64,000 nt of DNA, taken from the NCBI RefSeq assembly GCF_044547355.1, contig NZ_JBIUAG010000013.1:1-64000 (forward strand), written 5' to 3'. A model generated the notes under the pieces. That model made no database searches and was not told where the DNA came from. It was given only the letters and a program-made list of their open reading frames with translations. Source of the DNA: Kutzneria sp044547355 (GTDB taxonomy: Bacteria > Actinomycetota > Actinomycetes > Mycobacteriales > Pseudonocardiaceae). The position numbers and the translations under genes are program-made. Numbering within the stretch: position 1 is the stretch's first letter; the number at the start of each line of letters is the position of its first letter. Below, piece after piece: positions 7,943 to 15,512 of this stretch.

Positions 7943-8419
7943 TCAGGCCCGCGCGGCCGCCTTGGCCAGCGCCTCGTCGGCCAGCCGGTAGCGGTGCCAG
8001 TCCTTGACCTGGGTCGCGCCCATCGCCTCGTAGAAGTCGATCGCCGGCTGGTTCCAGTCCAGCACCGACCACTCGAACCGGCCCAGCCCGCGGTCGGCGC
8101 TCTCCTTGGCCAGGGCCAGGAACAGCTCCCGGCCGTGGCCGCCGCCGCGGTGCTCGGGCTTGACGAACAGGTCCTCCAGGTACAGGCCGTGGGTGCCGGT
8201 CCAGGTGGAGAAGCTGAGGAACCACAAGGACATTCCCACGATCTCGCCGTCCGCCGCCTCGGCCACGTGGCCGAAAAGGGCCGGGGACGGGCCGAACAGC
8301 GCGGTCCGCAGCTGCTCGGCCGTCAGGTGACACTCCTGCAGCGCCCGCTCGTACTCGGCGAGGTCGTGCACCAGCTGCACGACGGCGTCGACATCGGACT
8401 CGCGGACGCGGCGGATCAT
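7943..8419 (-). CDS. GNAT N-acetyltransferase, spermidine/diamine (SSAT)-like
   Basis: This 158-residue GNAT protein has acetyl-CoA motif LYLEDLFVKPEHRGGGHGR and a C-terminal segment VLDWNQPAIDFYEAMGA. That combination is characteristic of the SSAT/thialysine acetyltransferase branch, which acetylates polyamines or diamines. Substrate remains an inference. Its ATG overlaps the stop of the upstream phosphatase by four bases (ATGA), so both belong to one operon. A branched-polyamine synthase homologue is encoded 15 kb away, but no direct link is shown. Confidence 0.85.
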   Translation of the reverse strand: MIRRVRESDVDAVVQLVHDLAEYERALQECHLTAEQLRTALFGPSPALFGHVAEAADGEIVGMSLWFLSFSTWTGTHGLYLEDLFVKPEHRGGGHGRELFLALAKESADRGLGRFEWSVLDWNQPAIDFYEAMGATQVKDWHRYRLADEALAKAAARA

Positions 8420-9015
8420 CGCATCTCCCCCAGGGGTGGCACGTTCAGGCGACGGATCTGCGCCTGACCTCGCTCGTCACCCAACACCGAAATGCCGGCC
8501 GGGTCCAACCCGATTCGCACGCCGGCCGCCGGGTCAAGGCCCAGCCAGCGCACCACCAGCACGCGGCTGAAGTGGCCATGGCCGATCAGCACGACGTCGC
8601 CGCGGTGCAGCTGCTCGCGGGCCCGGGCCAGCACCGCGTCCGCGCGATCGCCGACCTCCTTGGCCGTCTCCCCGTTGGGGATCTCGTGCGTCCACACCGT
8701 CCAGTCCGGAGCCGACGCACGGATCTGTTCGGTGGTAAGGCCTTCGTAGTCGCCGTAGTCCCACTCGGCCAGGTCATCGGTCACCTCGTCCACGGTGAGA
8801 CCGGCCAGCTCGGCCGTGCGCCCGGCCCGGGCCCGGGGGCTGGCCAGCACGAGTCTCGGCGGGACCGTGGTTCCGCGCAGCTCGGCGAGGACCGCCCCGG
8901 CCTTTCTGGCCTGTTGCTCACCGTGCGCGGTGAGCGGGACGTCCGTGCGACCGGTGTGCCGGCCGGTGAGCGACCACTCGGTTTCCCCGTGCCTGATGAC
9001 GTACACGTCTGCCAC
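8416..9015 (-). CDS. Histidine phosphatase family (phosphoglycerate mutase-like) acid phosphatase
   Basis: This 199-residue enzyme has the RHG catalytic motif VIRHGETEWS and the second histidine in LIGHGHFSRVL. The 2H phosphatase fold dephosphorylates small phosphoesters. The related M. tuberculosis protein Rv3214 (Gpm2), encoded in the same neighbourhood, was shown to be an acid phosphatase rather than a mutase. The GTG at 9013-9015 (VADVYVIRHGE) is preferred because the RHG strand lies at the N-terminus in this family; the open frame upstream is not family-like. Confidence 0.88.
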   Translation of the reverse strand: MADVYVIRHGETEWSLTGRHTGRTDVPLTAHGEQQARKAGAVLAELRGTTVPPRLVLASPRARAGRTAELAGLTVDEVTDDLAEWDYGDYEGLTTEQIRASAPDWTVWTHEIPNGETAKEVGDRADAVLARAREQLHRGDVVLIGHGHFSRVLVVRWLGLDPAAGVRIGLDPAGISVLGDERGQAQIRRLNVPPLGEMR

Positions 9016-9141
9016 CTTGCGGATCGTAGCCGCGCGCCGCGCTCCCGGCCGGTCGTGTGACCCATTGCACTGCATCGAACAGGCGATCGAACTTTAGGCC
9101 TGGATGAGGTAAAATATGGAGGTAGTCCAGGGGAGAGGACG

Positions 9142-9765
9142 GTGTCGTCGGTGCGTCATCCAAAACTCGGTGTGGTGGTGGACTTCGCCAACTGCGCGCC
9201 CGGTTCGCAGACCAGGATCGTGGCCGGACAGCGGCGGATGTACCTGGACGAGGGGCGTCAGCCGTGGGCCTACTACGGGCCGATGGTCGCGGCCATCCGC
9301 CGCGCGCTGGCCGATCCGGCGCCGGAGCAGGTGCTGGAACTGGCCGTGGCCAAGATCGAGGATCCGGCCAAGCACGCGCACTTCGTGGAGCTGCAGAAGG
9401 GTTTTCTCCGCTGGCACGAGGGTTTCGCCGGCAGCCTGGTGCCGGTCGGAGCCGGGACCTGGGTCGGGGCCGACGCGGTTTTCGACGTCGTGCCGCAGCT
9501 CGGCCTGCGGCCGGCCAAGGGACCGAAGCTGGCCGTGCAGCTCTACATGAAGGAGCCGGAGCTGGCGCCCGAGGCCGCCGCCGTGCCGCTGCACATGATG
9601 CGATCGGTGATGGACCAGGTGCTGCCGACCGGTGTGCCGGCGATTCTCGATGTGCGGCGCGGAAAGCTGCTGCTGCCCTCGCGCCGCCGCAGTGACAGGC
9701 GGCTCGACGCCGACGTGGCCGGGGTGGTCGCGCACTGGTCGGCGATCTGGCGCGCCATCGCGTGA
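9142..9765 (+). CDS. Conserved hypothetical protein, 207 residues
   Basis: This soluble protein has no signal peptide, membrane helix or catalytic motif that I recognise. It has a hydrophobic N-terminal strand (LGVVVDFANCAPGS) and aromatic clusters (QPWAYYGPM, FLRWHEGF). A GTG start at 9142 follows GGGAGAG at a good distance, and the coding frame has strong GC3, so it is a real gene. It is divergent from the phosphatase with a short promoter-sized gap. It appears to be an actinobacterial conserved protein of unknown role. Confidence 0.7.
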   Translation: MSSVRHPKLGVVVDFANCAPGSQTRIVAGQRRMYLDEGRQPWAYYGPMVAAIRRALADPAPEQVLELAVAKIEDPAKHAHFVELQKGFLRWHEGFAGSLVPVGAGTWVGADAVFDVVPQLGLRPAKGPKLAVQLYMKEPELAPEAAAVPLHMMRSVMDQVLPTGVPAILDVRRGKLLLPSRRRSDRRLDADVAGVVAHWSAIWRAIA

Positions 9766-9795
9766 CCGGTGATCCGGGCCTGGCCCGGCGCGGGG

Positions 9796-10164
9796 TCAGG
9801 CCCGGGGCGGCTGGGTGAGGAAGGCCAGGCCGTTCTTGTCGCAGCCGACCTGGTTCTGATTGTGGTCGTCGGTGTCGGCCTCGCAGGTCCAGCCGCTGAC
9901 CACCAGGCGGCGCGCAGTGCCCTGGGCCAGGCGGGGAGCGTCGCGGTAGTACGAGTTCAGCACTCGCAGGGCCTCGTCGCAGGCCGCGGTGCCGGCGGGC
10001 AGGGCCGGGGAGACTAGATCCCGTTTGCCGCCCGGGACGAGAAGCGTGCCGCAGTCCACGGGCGGGGTGTAGGACATCGTCGGCGGCAGGGCGTGGGTGG
10101 GGCCGACGCCGCAGGCGGACACCAGCAGCGCGACACCGAGCACGACGGGCAGCCAGCGCCCCAT
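9796..10164 (-). CDS. Secreted lipoprotein, 122 residues
   Basis: An N-terminal signal MGRWLPVVLGVALLVSAC ends in a lipobox (LVSAC, Cys18 lipidated), so the product should be anchored outside the membrane. The mature part holds four further cysteines (C38, C61, C93, C104 approximately), suggesting two disulfides. GGAGGA precedes the ATG at 10162-10164. No known domain is recognisable. It lies downstream of the lyase-like gene on the same strand, 56 bases away. Confidence 0.75.
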   Translation of the reverse strand: MGRWLPVVLGVALLVSACGVGPTHALPPTMSYTPPVDCGTLLVPGGKRDLVSPALPAGTAACDEALRVLNSYYRDAPRLAQGTARRLVVSGWTCEADTDDHNQNQVGCDKNGLAFLTQPPRA

Positions 10165-10220
10165 GGTTCCTCCGTAAGAGTGAACTCGACGCCCATTGGA
10201 CGCGCGCGGGGCGGCGCGGT

Positions 10221-11642
10221 TCACCCGTCGGCGGCGAATTTGTCCCGGAGGCGTTGGACGTCGACGCCCAGCGGCCGGTCGACCAGCACCGGCGGCACGG
10301 CCTCGGCGATCCAGGCGTAGGCGCTGCGCAGCCGGGGCGCGCCGGGCAGGCCACGCAGGTGATGGGCCTGGGCGACGCCGATGAGCTCGCAGGCGGTGAT
10401 CGACAGCAGGTGGTCGATGACCGCCCGCAGCTGCTCGCCGGCGGCCCAGGCGTGCGCCTGCACGTCCTCCTGGCCGGCGGAGGTGTCCAGGGAGCCGAGC
10501 GTGGCCGGCGCGGCCAGCCGGCGGATCTCGTGCAGCTCGCCGGCGGCCCGCTTGTGGATGGGGGAAAGGCCGGCCTGCGGCCCGGGATCGACCGCCAGCT
10601 GGGCGTTGAGCCCGGTGAACTGGCTGTCCAGCAAGCGATGCAGCCGTTGCACGCTGATCTCGGCCAGGTGGGTGAGGGCGGCGGTGACGGCGTCCATGCG
10701 CAGGCCCACGGCGACGGCGTGGTAGCCGGCGGTGGAGGTGAAGCGGCCGTCCAGGAACGAGGGGGAATCCGTCGGCGCGGCCAGCAGCAGGTCCCGCGCG
10801 GCGGCGAGGTCGTCGAGGGTGCGCCGGGCGTGGGCGATGGCCTGCGGGGCCACCCGGAACGACACCGGGGCCTGCACGAGATCGGAGCGCGTGGCGGAAT
10901 CCGTTGTGCGGGAACGGATGTCGTCGAGCACGGCGGCCAGCACGGTGTCGGGGCCGGCCAGCGTCGGGTGGTAGATCGAGCGGGGAGCGCCGAGCACGTC
11001 GACGGCCATGGCGGCGGCCAGGGTCTGGAGTTCCACGGCCCGCACGGCCTCGGCGCCGCGCATGAAGGCGTGCGTCAGGGCCAGCGGCGAACCCTGGATC
11101 AGGCTCGCGCCTTCCTTGGGGCCCAACGGAAACGGCTTCACCTTGCGGCGCTTGAGGGCATCGGCGGCCGGCTTCTCGAAGCCGTCGTCCAGCACCGTGC
11201 CGACGCCGACGAAAGTCTGGAACGCGTGGGACAGCGGGATGATCTCGCCGGCGCTGCCCAGGGCCGACCGGGGCACGGCCGGCACGAAGCCGTCGTTGAG
11301 GCGGTCGGCCAGGAACTTCACCAGCTCCGGGCCGGCGGCGGTGGTCGGCGCGAGCAGGCCTAGCAGCTTCACCGCCAGCAACGCCCGGACGTCCGGCTCC
11401 GGCAGCCACGGCGGGCCGCCGACCGCCCGTCCGATCAGCAGATTCCGTTGGTGCGCCGCCTGTTGCTCCGCGTCCAGGGCCACGCCGGCCAACCGGCCCA
11501 TGCCGGTGTTGACGCCGTAGACCGGCTTGTCGGCGGCCTCCAGCGCGGCCAGCATCGCCCGCCGGTTGGCGGCTACGTCGTCCAGCGGGCCGAGCTCGAC
11601 CTTCTGGCCCTTGGCGATGGCCAGGATGTCCATGTCCCTCAC
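10221..11642 (-). CDS. HAL/PAL-family aromatic amino acid lyase homologue with non-canonical MIO triad
   Basis: This 473-residue protein aligns over its length with histidine/phenylalanine ammonia-lyases: YGVNTGMG near residue 42, RNLLIGRAVG, the MIO loop, and SAGQEDVQAHAW near the C-terminus. In active lyases an Ala/Cys/Thr-Ser-Gly triad cyclises to MIO. Here the loop reads LGSAGEIIPLSHA, so the position is Ser130-Ala131-Gly132 and lacks the central Ser. Classical MIO chemistry is therefore doubtful. The GTG start overlaps the cyclodeaminase-like gene by four bases; an ATG lies three codons further in. The true hutH at 29.7 kb is a separate, canonical gene. Confidence 0.8.
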   Translation of the reverse strand: MRDMDILAIAKGQKVELGPLDDVAANRRAMLAALEAADKPVYGVNTGMGRLAGVALDAEQQAAHQRNLLIGRAVGGPPWLPEPDVRALLAVKLLGLLAPTTAAGPELVKFLADRLNDGFVPAVPRSALGSAGEIIPLSHAFQTFVGVGTVLDDGFEKPAADALKRRKVKPFPLGPKEGASLIQGSPLALTHAFMRGAEAVRAVELQTLAAAMAVDVLGAPRSIYHPTLAGPDTVLAAVLDDIRSRTTDSATRSDLVQAPVSFRVAPQAIAHARRTLDDLAAARDLLLAAPTDSPSFLDGRFTSTAGYHAVAVGLRMDAVTAALTHLAEISVQRLHRLLDSQFTGLNAQLAVDPGPQAGLSPIHKRAAGELHEIRRLAAPATLGSLDTSAGQEDVQAHAWAAGEQLRAVIDHLLSITACELIGVAQAHHLRGLPGAPRLRSAYAWIAEAVPPVLVDRPLGVDVQRLRDKFAADG

Positions 11643-12646
11643 CGGTACGGCAGCATCGTGCCGACGTCGTTCGCCTCGGCCCGGTGCAGGATCATCCGGG
11701 CCACAGCCAAGTCCGTTGTGGACAGTCCGCGGTGCCAGAACAGCGTGCGCTCCGTGTCGTTCTCACGGCCGGGTTTGTGACCGGCGACGATGTCCCCGAT
11801 CTCCGCGTGGAGCCGCTGCTCGGTGAGCAGGCCGGCGTTCAGGTGCGGGCGCAGCGCCCCGAACCTCGGGTTGCCCGACTGCGACTCCCGCCAGTTGTCC
11901 ACGACGATCTTGTCCACGTCGTCGAGCAGGTCCAAGGCCAGCGCGCTGATCGTCCCGTACGGCACCAGGAAGCTGCCCGGCCGGAGAAACTCCTTGCGCA
12001 GCAACGGCTCCGGCTCGGTCAGCCGGGACGCCTCGACCAGCACATCCGCGCCGTCGAGCGTCTCCTCCCACGTCGTGCACACCGTCACCGGCTTGCCCAG
12101 CCGCGCCGACAGCTTCTCCCCGAACGGCTCCCGCGACTCCGGCCGGCGGCTGGTCACCCGGATCTCCGCGAAGTCGAACACCGAGTCCAGCAGCACCACG
12201 TTCCACCAGGCCGTGCCGCGCGCCCCCACGTGGCCCAGCACCTTGGCGTCCCGGCGGGCCAGGTGCTTGGCCCCCACCGCCGTCATCGCCCCGGTCCGCG
12301 CCTCGGTGATCACCGTGCCGTCCACGATCGCCTTCGGCATGCCCGTCTCCGGGTCGAACAGGCTGATCAGCGCCATCTCGCTGGGCAGGCCGCGCTCGTA
12401 GTTGGCGACGAAGTCGCCCACCACCTTCACCCCGCTGACGCCCTTGTCGGTCAGGCTCCCCCGCAGCACGTTGAAGTGCCCCAGCCCGCCGTTGTCCGGC
12501 ACCAGGTGCGTCCTCGGCTCGAACACCACCCTCCCGTTCCCGTGATCGGCGAGCACGTCCTCCACGGCATCCACGATGTCCGCGTCGGTGATGCCCAGCG
12601 AGTCGATGTCCGCCCCGGACAGGTAGCGCAGCCAGACGGTCGTCAC
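11639..12646 (-). CDS. Ornithine cyclodeaminase/mu-crystallin family protein
   Basis: This 335-residue NAD(P)-binding protein of the OCD/mu-crystallin/alanine dehydrogenase family has GTVITEARTGAMTAVGAKHLA, which is typical, and the dinucleotide loop reads GHVGARGTAWW. Members act as cyclodeaminases, imine reductases or opine-type dehydrogenases. It is translationally coupled (GTGA overlap) to the lyase-like gene, which suggests consecutive steps on an amino acid or imine substrate. The substrate is not predictable here. The ATG is at 12644-12646. Confidence 0.82.
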   Translation of the reverse strand: MTTVWLRYLSGADIDSLGITDADIVDAVEDVLADHGNGRVVFEPRTHLVPDNGGLGHFNVLRGSLTDKGVSGVKVVGDFVANYERGLPSEMALISLFDPETGMPKAIVDGTVITEARTGAMTAVGAKHLARRDAKVLGHVGARGTAWWNVVLLDSVFDFAEIRVTSRRPESREPFGEKLSARLGKPVTVCTTWEETLDGADVLVEASRLTEPEPLLRKEFLRPGSFLVPYGTISALALDLLDDVDKIVVDNWRESQSGNPRFGALRPHLNAGLLTEQRLHAEIGDIVAGHKPGRENDTERTLFWHRGLSTTDLAVARMILHRAEANDVGTMLPYR

Positions 12647-12727
12647 GTCGCCAGCCTAGATCGTCCGCCCGGTTTTGTCGGTGCCCGTCGATACGGTGGG
12701 CGCACACACCAGGGGAGGGGTACGGCG

Positions 12728-13945
12728 ATGGATGAGGACTGGACGATTCGCTACTGCGAGGGGTGGGATCCGCAGGCGAAGGCGCTGGTCGGGCCGATTT
12801 CCGAGGCGACCGCGCGGGGTCGGGACGCGGCGGGGGAGCAGTACGCGGCGGCGTTGTTCGACGGCCGGCAGGAGTGGCCGGCGGTGGTGGTCGAGGTGGC
12901 GTGGCGGGACCGGTTCGCCCGTGCCTGGCACATCGACGAGGTGGGCCGCCGGCGGCGGAAGTACGAGTACCGGGTGCTGGCCGACGAGCGGATCTTCCTG
13001 CTGGTCGACACCGTGTGGACGTATTTCGACGACGAGCAGGCGGAGTTCGACGAGCGGGCCGGGCGCCGGGAACGCACCTTCGAGCCGGACGGCAGCGGCC
13101 GGAAGTACGAGCAGCCGCAGGGCGTCGCCGGCATTTCGAGCGGCGGCGGCGTCCAGGTGGACCCGGCCGCGCTGTTCCGGCCGCGCACGGAGTTCGGGGA
13201 CATCGCGACGATGCACTGGGGCGGATCCGGCGCACCTTGCCCGCGGCTGGCCGAGTGGTCGGCGGCCGAACTCGACGGCCCGGCCGTGACGCCGCCGTGG
13301 CGGCCTTCGCGGCCGTTGCAGCCGCGGTACCTGGACGTCATGTTCACGGCCGGAACCCGCCTGAGCCAGACGTATTCCCCCAACGTGACCGTCGAGGTGG
13401 TGCCGGCCGGGCAGTTGGTGATGCCCAGCGGTCGGCTGGCCGCGCACGATCCCGGCTGGCTGGAGTTCACCGACGGCCTGGAGCCGTTCGAGGCGACCAT
13501 CGACCCGGGCAGCTATCCGGTCGAGCTGTCCGTGCTGCGCAGTGCGTCCGGCCACGGGACCACCATCGCCGTACGCCTGATCGTCAGGGACGAGCCAGTG
13601 GTCAATTGGGAGCTTGCGCTGCGCCCGGGACAGGACCCTCTCCTGCTCCCCGACGGCGAGTTCTACGGCTTCGGCGTGGACGCCGGCATGGGCTGCCTGT
13701 TCGACTTCGCTGCCCTGTCCGGCCTCCAGAAGGTCGTCGCCGACGCCGAGGACGAGCTCGTCGACACCCCGACCGACGGGGCCTTCACCGCCACCGACCC
13801 GGAGTCCGGGGCCACCCTCATCGCCTACCTCAGCGGCTACGGCGACGGTGCCTACCCCACCTGGATCGGCCGCACCGCAGGCGGCGACATCGCCTGCTTC
13901 GTGTCCGACATGCTAGTCCTCGACGAGAGCACCGAGCTGCACTGA
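12728..13945 (+). CDS. DUF4241-containing protein, 405 residues
   Basis: The C-terminal half carries the DUF4241 features: RYLDVMFTAG, then EFYGFGVDAGMGCLFD, and a terminal YPTWIGR...GDIACFVSDM. The N-terminal 130 residues form a separate, charged alpha/beta region rich in Trp and Tyr. It has no signal peptide and is probably cytosolic. DUF4241 proteins have no established activity, and some occur in toxin-immunity contexts. The ATG at 12728 follows a GGGGAGGGG ribosome-binding site. Confidence 0.8.
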   Translation: MDEDWTIRYCEGWDPQAKALVGPISEATARGRDAAGEQYAAALFDGRQEWPAVVVEVAWRDRFARAWHIDEVGRRRRKYEYRVLADERIFLLVDTVWTYFDDEQAEFDERAGRRERTFEPDGSGRKYEQPQGVAGISSGGGVQVDPAALFRPRTEFGDIATMHWGGSGAPCPRLAEWSAAELDGPAVTPPWRPSRPLQPRYLDVMFTAGTRLSQTYSPNVTVEVVPAGQLVMPSGRLAAHDPGWLEFTDGLEPFEATIDPGSYPVELSVLRSASGHGTTIAVRLIVRDEPVVNWELALRPGQDPLLLPDGEFYGFGVDAGMGCLFDFAALSGLQKVVADAEDELVDTPTDGAFTATDPESGATLIAYLSGYGDGAYPTWIGRTAGGDIACFVSDMLVLDESTELH

Positions 13946-13973
13946 GCCGACGAACGATGCCTGGTCCGGGCCG

Positions 13974-14510
13974 TCACGATTCGGCCTGGACCAAGGTGTA
14001 GCCGAGCATCGGCCACACCTCCCCCTTCACCTGCTGCGACTTGTCGCGTCGCGGATCGCGGCGGTAGCCCGCGCGCACCGCCACCTGCTGCGAGGCGGCA
14101 TTGTCGCGGTGGACCCGCAGCCACACCTCGCGCAGGCCCATGTGCTGGAAGATCCAGGCGCTGAACAGGATCACCGCCCGGGTCGCGACCCCACGTCCGC
14201 GACCCTGCGCGGCCACCCAGTAGGAGATCTCCCCGGCCTGGCCGTCATGCTCCAGCGCGATGTTGCCCAGCCGCTGCCCGGTGGCCGAGTCGCACACGAG
14301 AAAGCCCGCCCGGTCGTCGGCCTGCCGCAACCGTTCGATCGCCGCCCGCACCTGGGCGGCGTCCAAGCTCGGCGAGTCCGTCGTGAACCGCTGGATCAGC
14401 GGGTCTCGCACACTCTCGGCGTACCAGCCCGCGTCCTCGTCGGCCCACTCGCGAAGCCGAACCACCCCGTCATCCAGTCCGTGCACAACCCAAGCCTGCC
14501 ACCGGAACAC
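13974..14510 (-). CDS. GNAT acetyltransferase, RimJ/RimL-like
   Basis: This protein of up to 178 residues has the GNAT beta4-alpha3 acetyl-CoA loop VAAQGRGRGVATRAV and the RimJ/RimL-type ending REVWLRVHRDNAASQQVAVRAGY. It probably acetylates an N-terminus, amine or antibiotic-like substrate. The GTG at 14510 is the longest choice; a GTG at 14484-14486 (VHGLDDGVVRL) has a better GGCAGG spacing and may be the true start. The displaced sodN terminator hairpin lies immediately upstream. Confidence 0.82.
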   Translation of the reverse strand: MFRWQAWVVHGLDDGVVRLREWADEDAGWYAESVRDPLIQRFTTDSPSLDAAQVRAAIERLRQADDRAGFLVCDSATGQRLGNIALEHDGQAGEISYWVAAQGRGRGVATRAVILFSAWIFQHMGLREVWLRVHRDNAASQQVAVRAGYRRDPRRDKSQQVKGEVWPMLGYTLVQAES

Positions 14511-14512
14511 GA

Positions 14513-14561
14513 GAAACGGCGCCGACCGGCGGAACGCGTCCCCGCTGGTCGGCGCCGTTTC
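14513..14561. terminator. Displaced copy of the sodN terminator
   Basis: A perfect 15-bp hairpin (GAAACGGCGCCGACC and complement) corresponds in position and sequence to the hairpin at 17458-17495 downstream of intact sodN. It is part of the duplicated sodN 3' region. Confidence 0.75.
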
Positions 14562-14571
14562 GGCGGCTACG

Positions 14572-14606
14572 GCTCAGGCCGCCTTGGCCTCCCAGAAGAT
14601 CTTGTC
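14572..14606. repeat. Left 35-bp direct repeat (att-like) of the sodN island
   Basis: 34 of 35 bases match 17512-17546 in the same orientation. Weaker similarity continues leftward over the terminator. It lies inside the sodN 3' coding end and is a candidate integration core site. Confidence 0.8.
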
Positions 14607-14612
14607 AAACTC
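14574..14612 (-). pseudogene. sodN: Orphan 3' end of sodN (12 codons plus stop)
   Basis: Read on the minus strand, this encodes EFDKIFWEAKAA and a stop. Intact sodN ends EIDKIFWETKAA. It lies next to a copy of the sodN terminator with no upstream coding sequence. The simplest reading is the original 3' end of sodN, cut off when a DNA element integrated there. Confidence 0.8.
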
Positions 14613-14693
14613 TCCCGATAGTGGCTCCGACGCGCTTCCCCGCCACGTGACCCAAGGTTCGCGATTCGTCCAGTTTGGACAGTTTCGGCTAGA

Positions 14694-14867
14694 TCAGCTC
14701 CGCTCCGTCGGGAACGGCACCAGCCGGCCGCACACTGGAAACAGCGGGCAACCCGTGCACGGGTCGGCGGCCTCGCGCCCGAAGATCGCCCAACGCACCT
14801 GAAGCCACCGCGCGGCCGGCAAGCCGGCGACGAGTCCCAGCACCGAGCCGAGCAGGAAACCGGTCAT
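14694..14867 (-). CDS. Small membrane protein with C-terminal cysteine cluster (57 residues)
   Basis: The protein starts MTGFLLGSVLGLVAGLPAA, one hydrophobic helix, followed by a short basic stretch and PCTGCPLFPVC (Cys 37, 40 and 46), a possible metal or disulfide site. GGAGG precedes the ATG at 14865-14867, and the ATG overlaps the stop of the upstream gene (ATGA). It is island-encoded. Small membrane proteins of this kind accompany actinomycete mobile elements, but no function can be assigned. Confidence 0.65.
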   Translation of the reverse strand: MTGFLLGSVLGLVAGLPAARWLQVRWAIFGREAADPCTGCPLFPVCGRLVPFPTERS

Positions 14868-15103
14868 CGCTGGCCTCCATTGCGGCGCATCCAGGCCACG
14901 CGATCACCGAACGTCGTGATCAGCCGCAGCGTCAGCAGGGCAGCGACGTCGGTGCCGAGCACAAGGCGAAACTGCTCGTCACCGTCCTGGAACAGCAGCG
15001 AGACGTGGTGCTCGGTCAGCTCCTCGACAGTCAGGGACGCTTTCGGCGAGGCCACCTGTGCCACGAGCGGCGGCCCTCCGGAGTCGTCAACGAGAACCAG
15101 CAT
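14864..15103 (-). CDS. Hypothetical island protein, 79 residues
   Basis: This is a soluble alpha/beta-looking protein (MLVLVDDSGGPPLVAQV..., ending TTFGDRVAWMRRNGGQR). An AAAGGGGG ribosome-binding site lies upstream of the ATG at 15101-15103. It overlaps the next gene downstream by four bases and the upstream gene by 17 bases, so the three form one compact operon. No domain is recognised. Confidence 0.65.
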   Translation of the reverse strand: MLVLVDDSGGPPLVAQVASPKASLTVEELTEHHVSLLFQDGDEQFRLVLGTDVAALLTLRLITTFGDRVAWMRRNGGQR

Positions 15104-15326
15104 CGTCGCCCCCTTTGCCGCGTCCCGCCGCATCGAGCTCGGACCAACCCTGCTGGATCGCACGTTCAAGGACGCCCAACGCCCCGTAGTCGATGATCAG
15201 CGCGACCGGGAACGCGCTGCCGAGGCGGATCTCGACCCGATCCGCGTAGGGCAGCGCCTGTGCGCGGATCGGCAGGTCGTCCGTGATGTGGACGTGCACC
15301 AGGTCCCGCTTGCCGCCGGTCACCAT
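15087..15326 (-). CDS. Hypothetical island protein, about 79 residues
   Basis: From the ATG at 15326 the product begins MVTGGKRDLVHVHITDD and ends in a glycine-rich tail. The frame is open back to an ATG at 15458, but that part looks non-coding, so the shorter form is preferred. It overlaps the following gene by 17 bases. It heads a three-gene leftward operon divergent from the HTH regulator. No domain is recognised. Confidence 0.5.
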   Translation of the reverse strand: MVTGGKRDLVHVHITDDLPIRAQALPYADRVEIRLGSAFPVALIIDYGALGVLERAIQQGWSELDAAGRGKGGDDAGSR

Positions 15327-15512
15327 GCCTCGGGGATGACGGGCCTGCTTCGCTGTGGCTCTCTCGTGCTCATAGTGGCGCCTCCGGCTTTCGGGATCGT
15401 TCTGACAACGACCACTTTCGACGGAAAGCGAGAACAGGAGCACCGCACAGCGGGACATCTACGGACGTCTTGAGTAGCTTGAAGTCGTCCCTACTCGTCT
15501 GAGAGGATCGCT

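Noticed and set aside
10221..11642. A second hutH for histidine degradation
   Set aside because: The MIO triad is missing and no hut genes are adjacent; the canonical hutH is at 29.7 kb.
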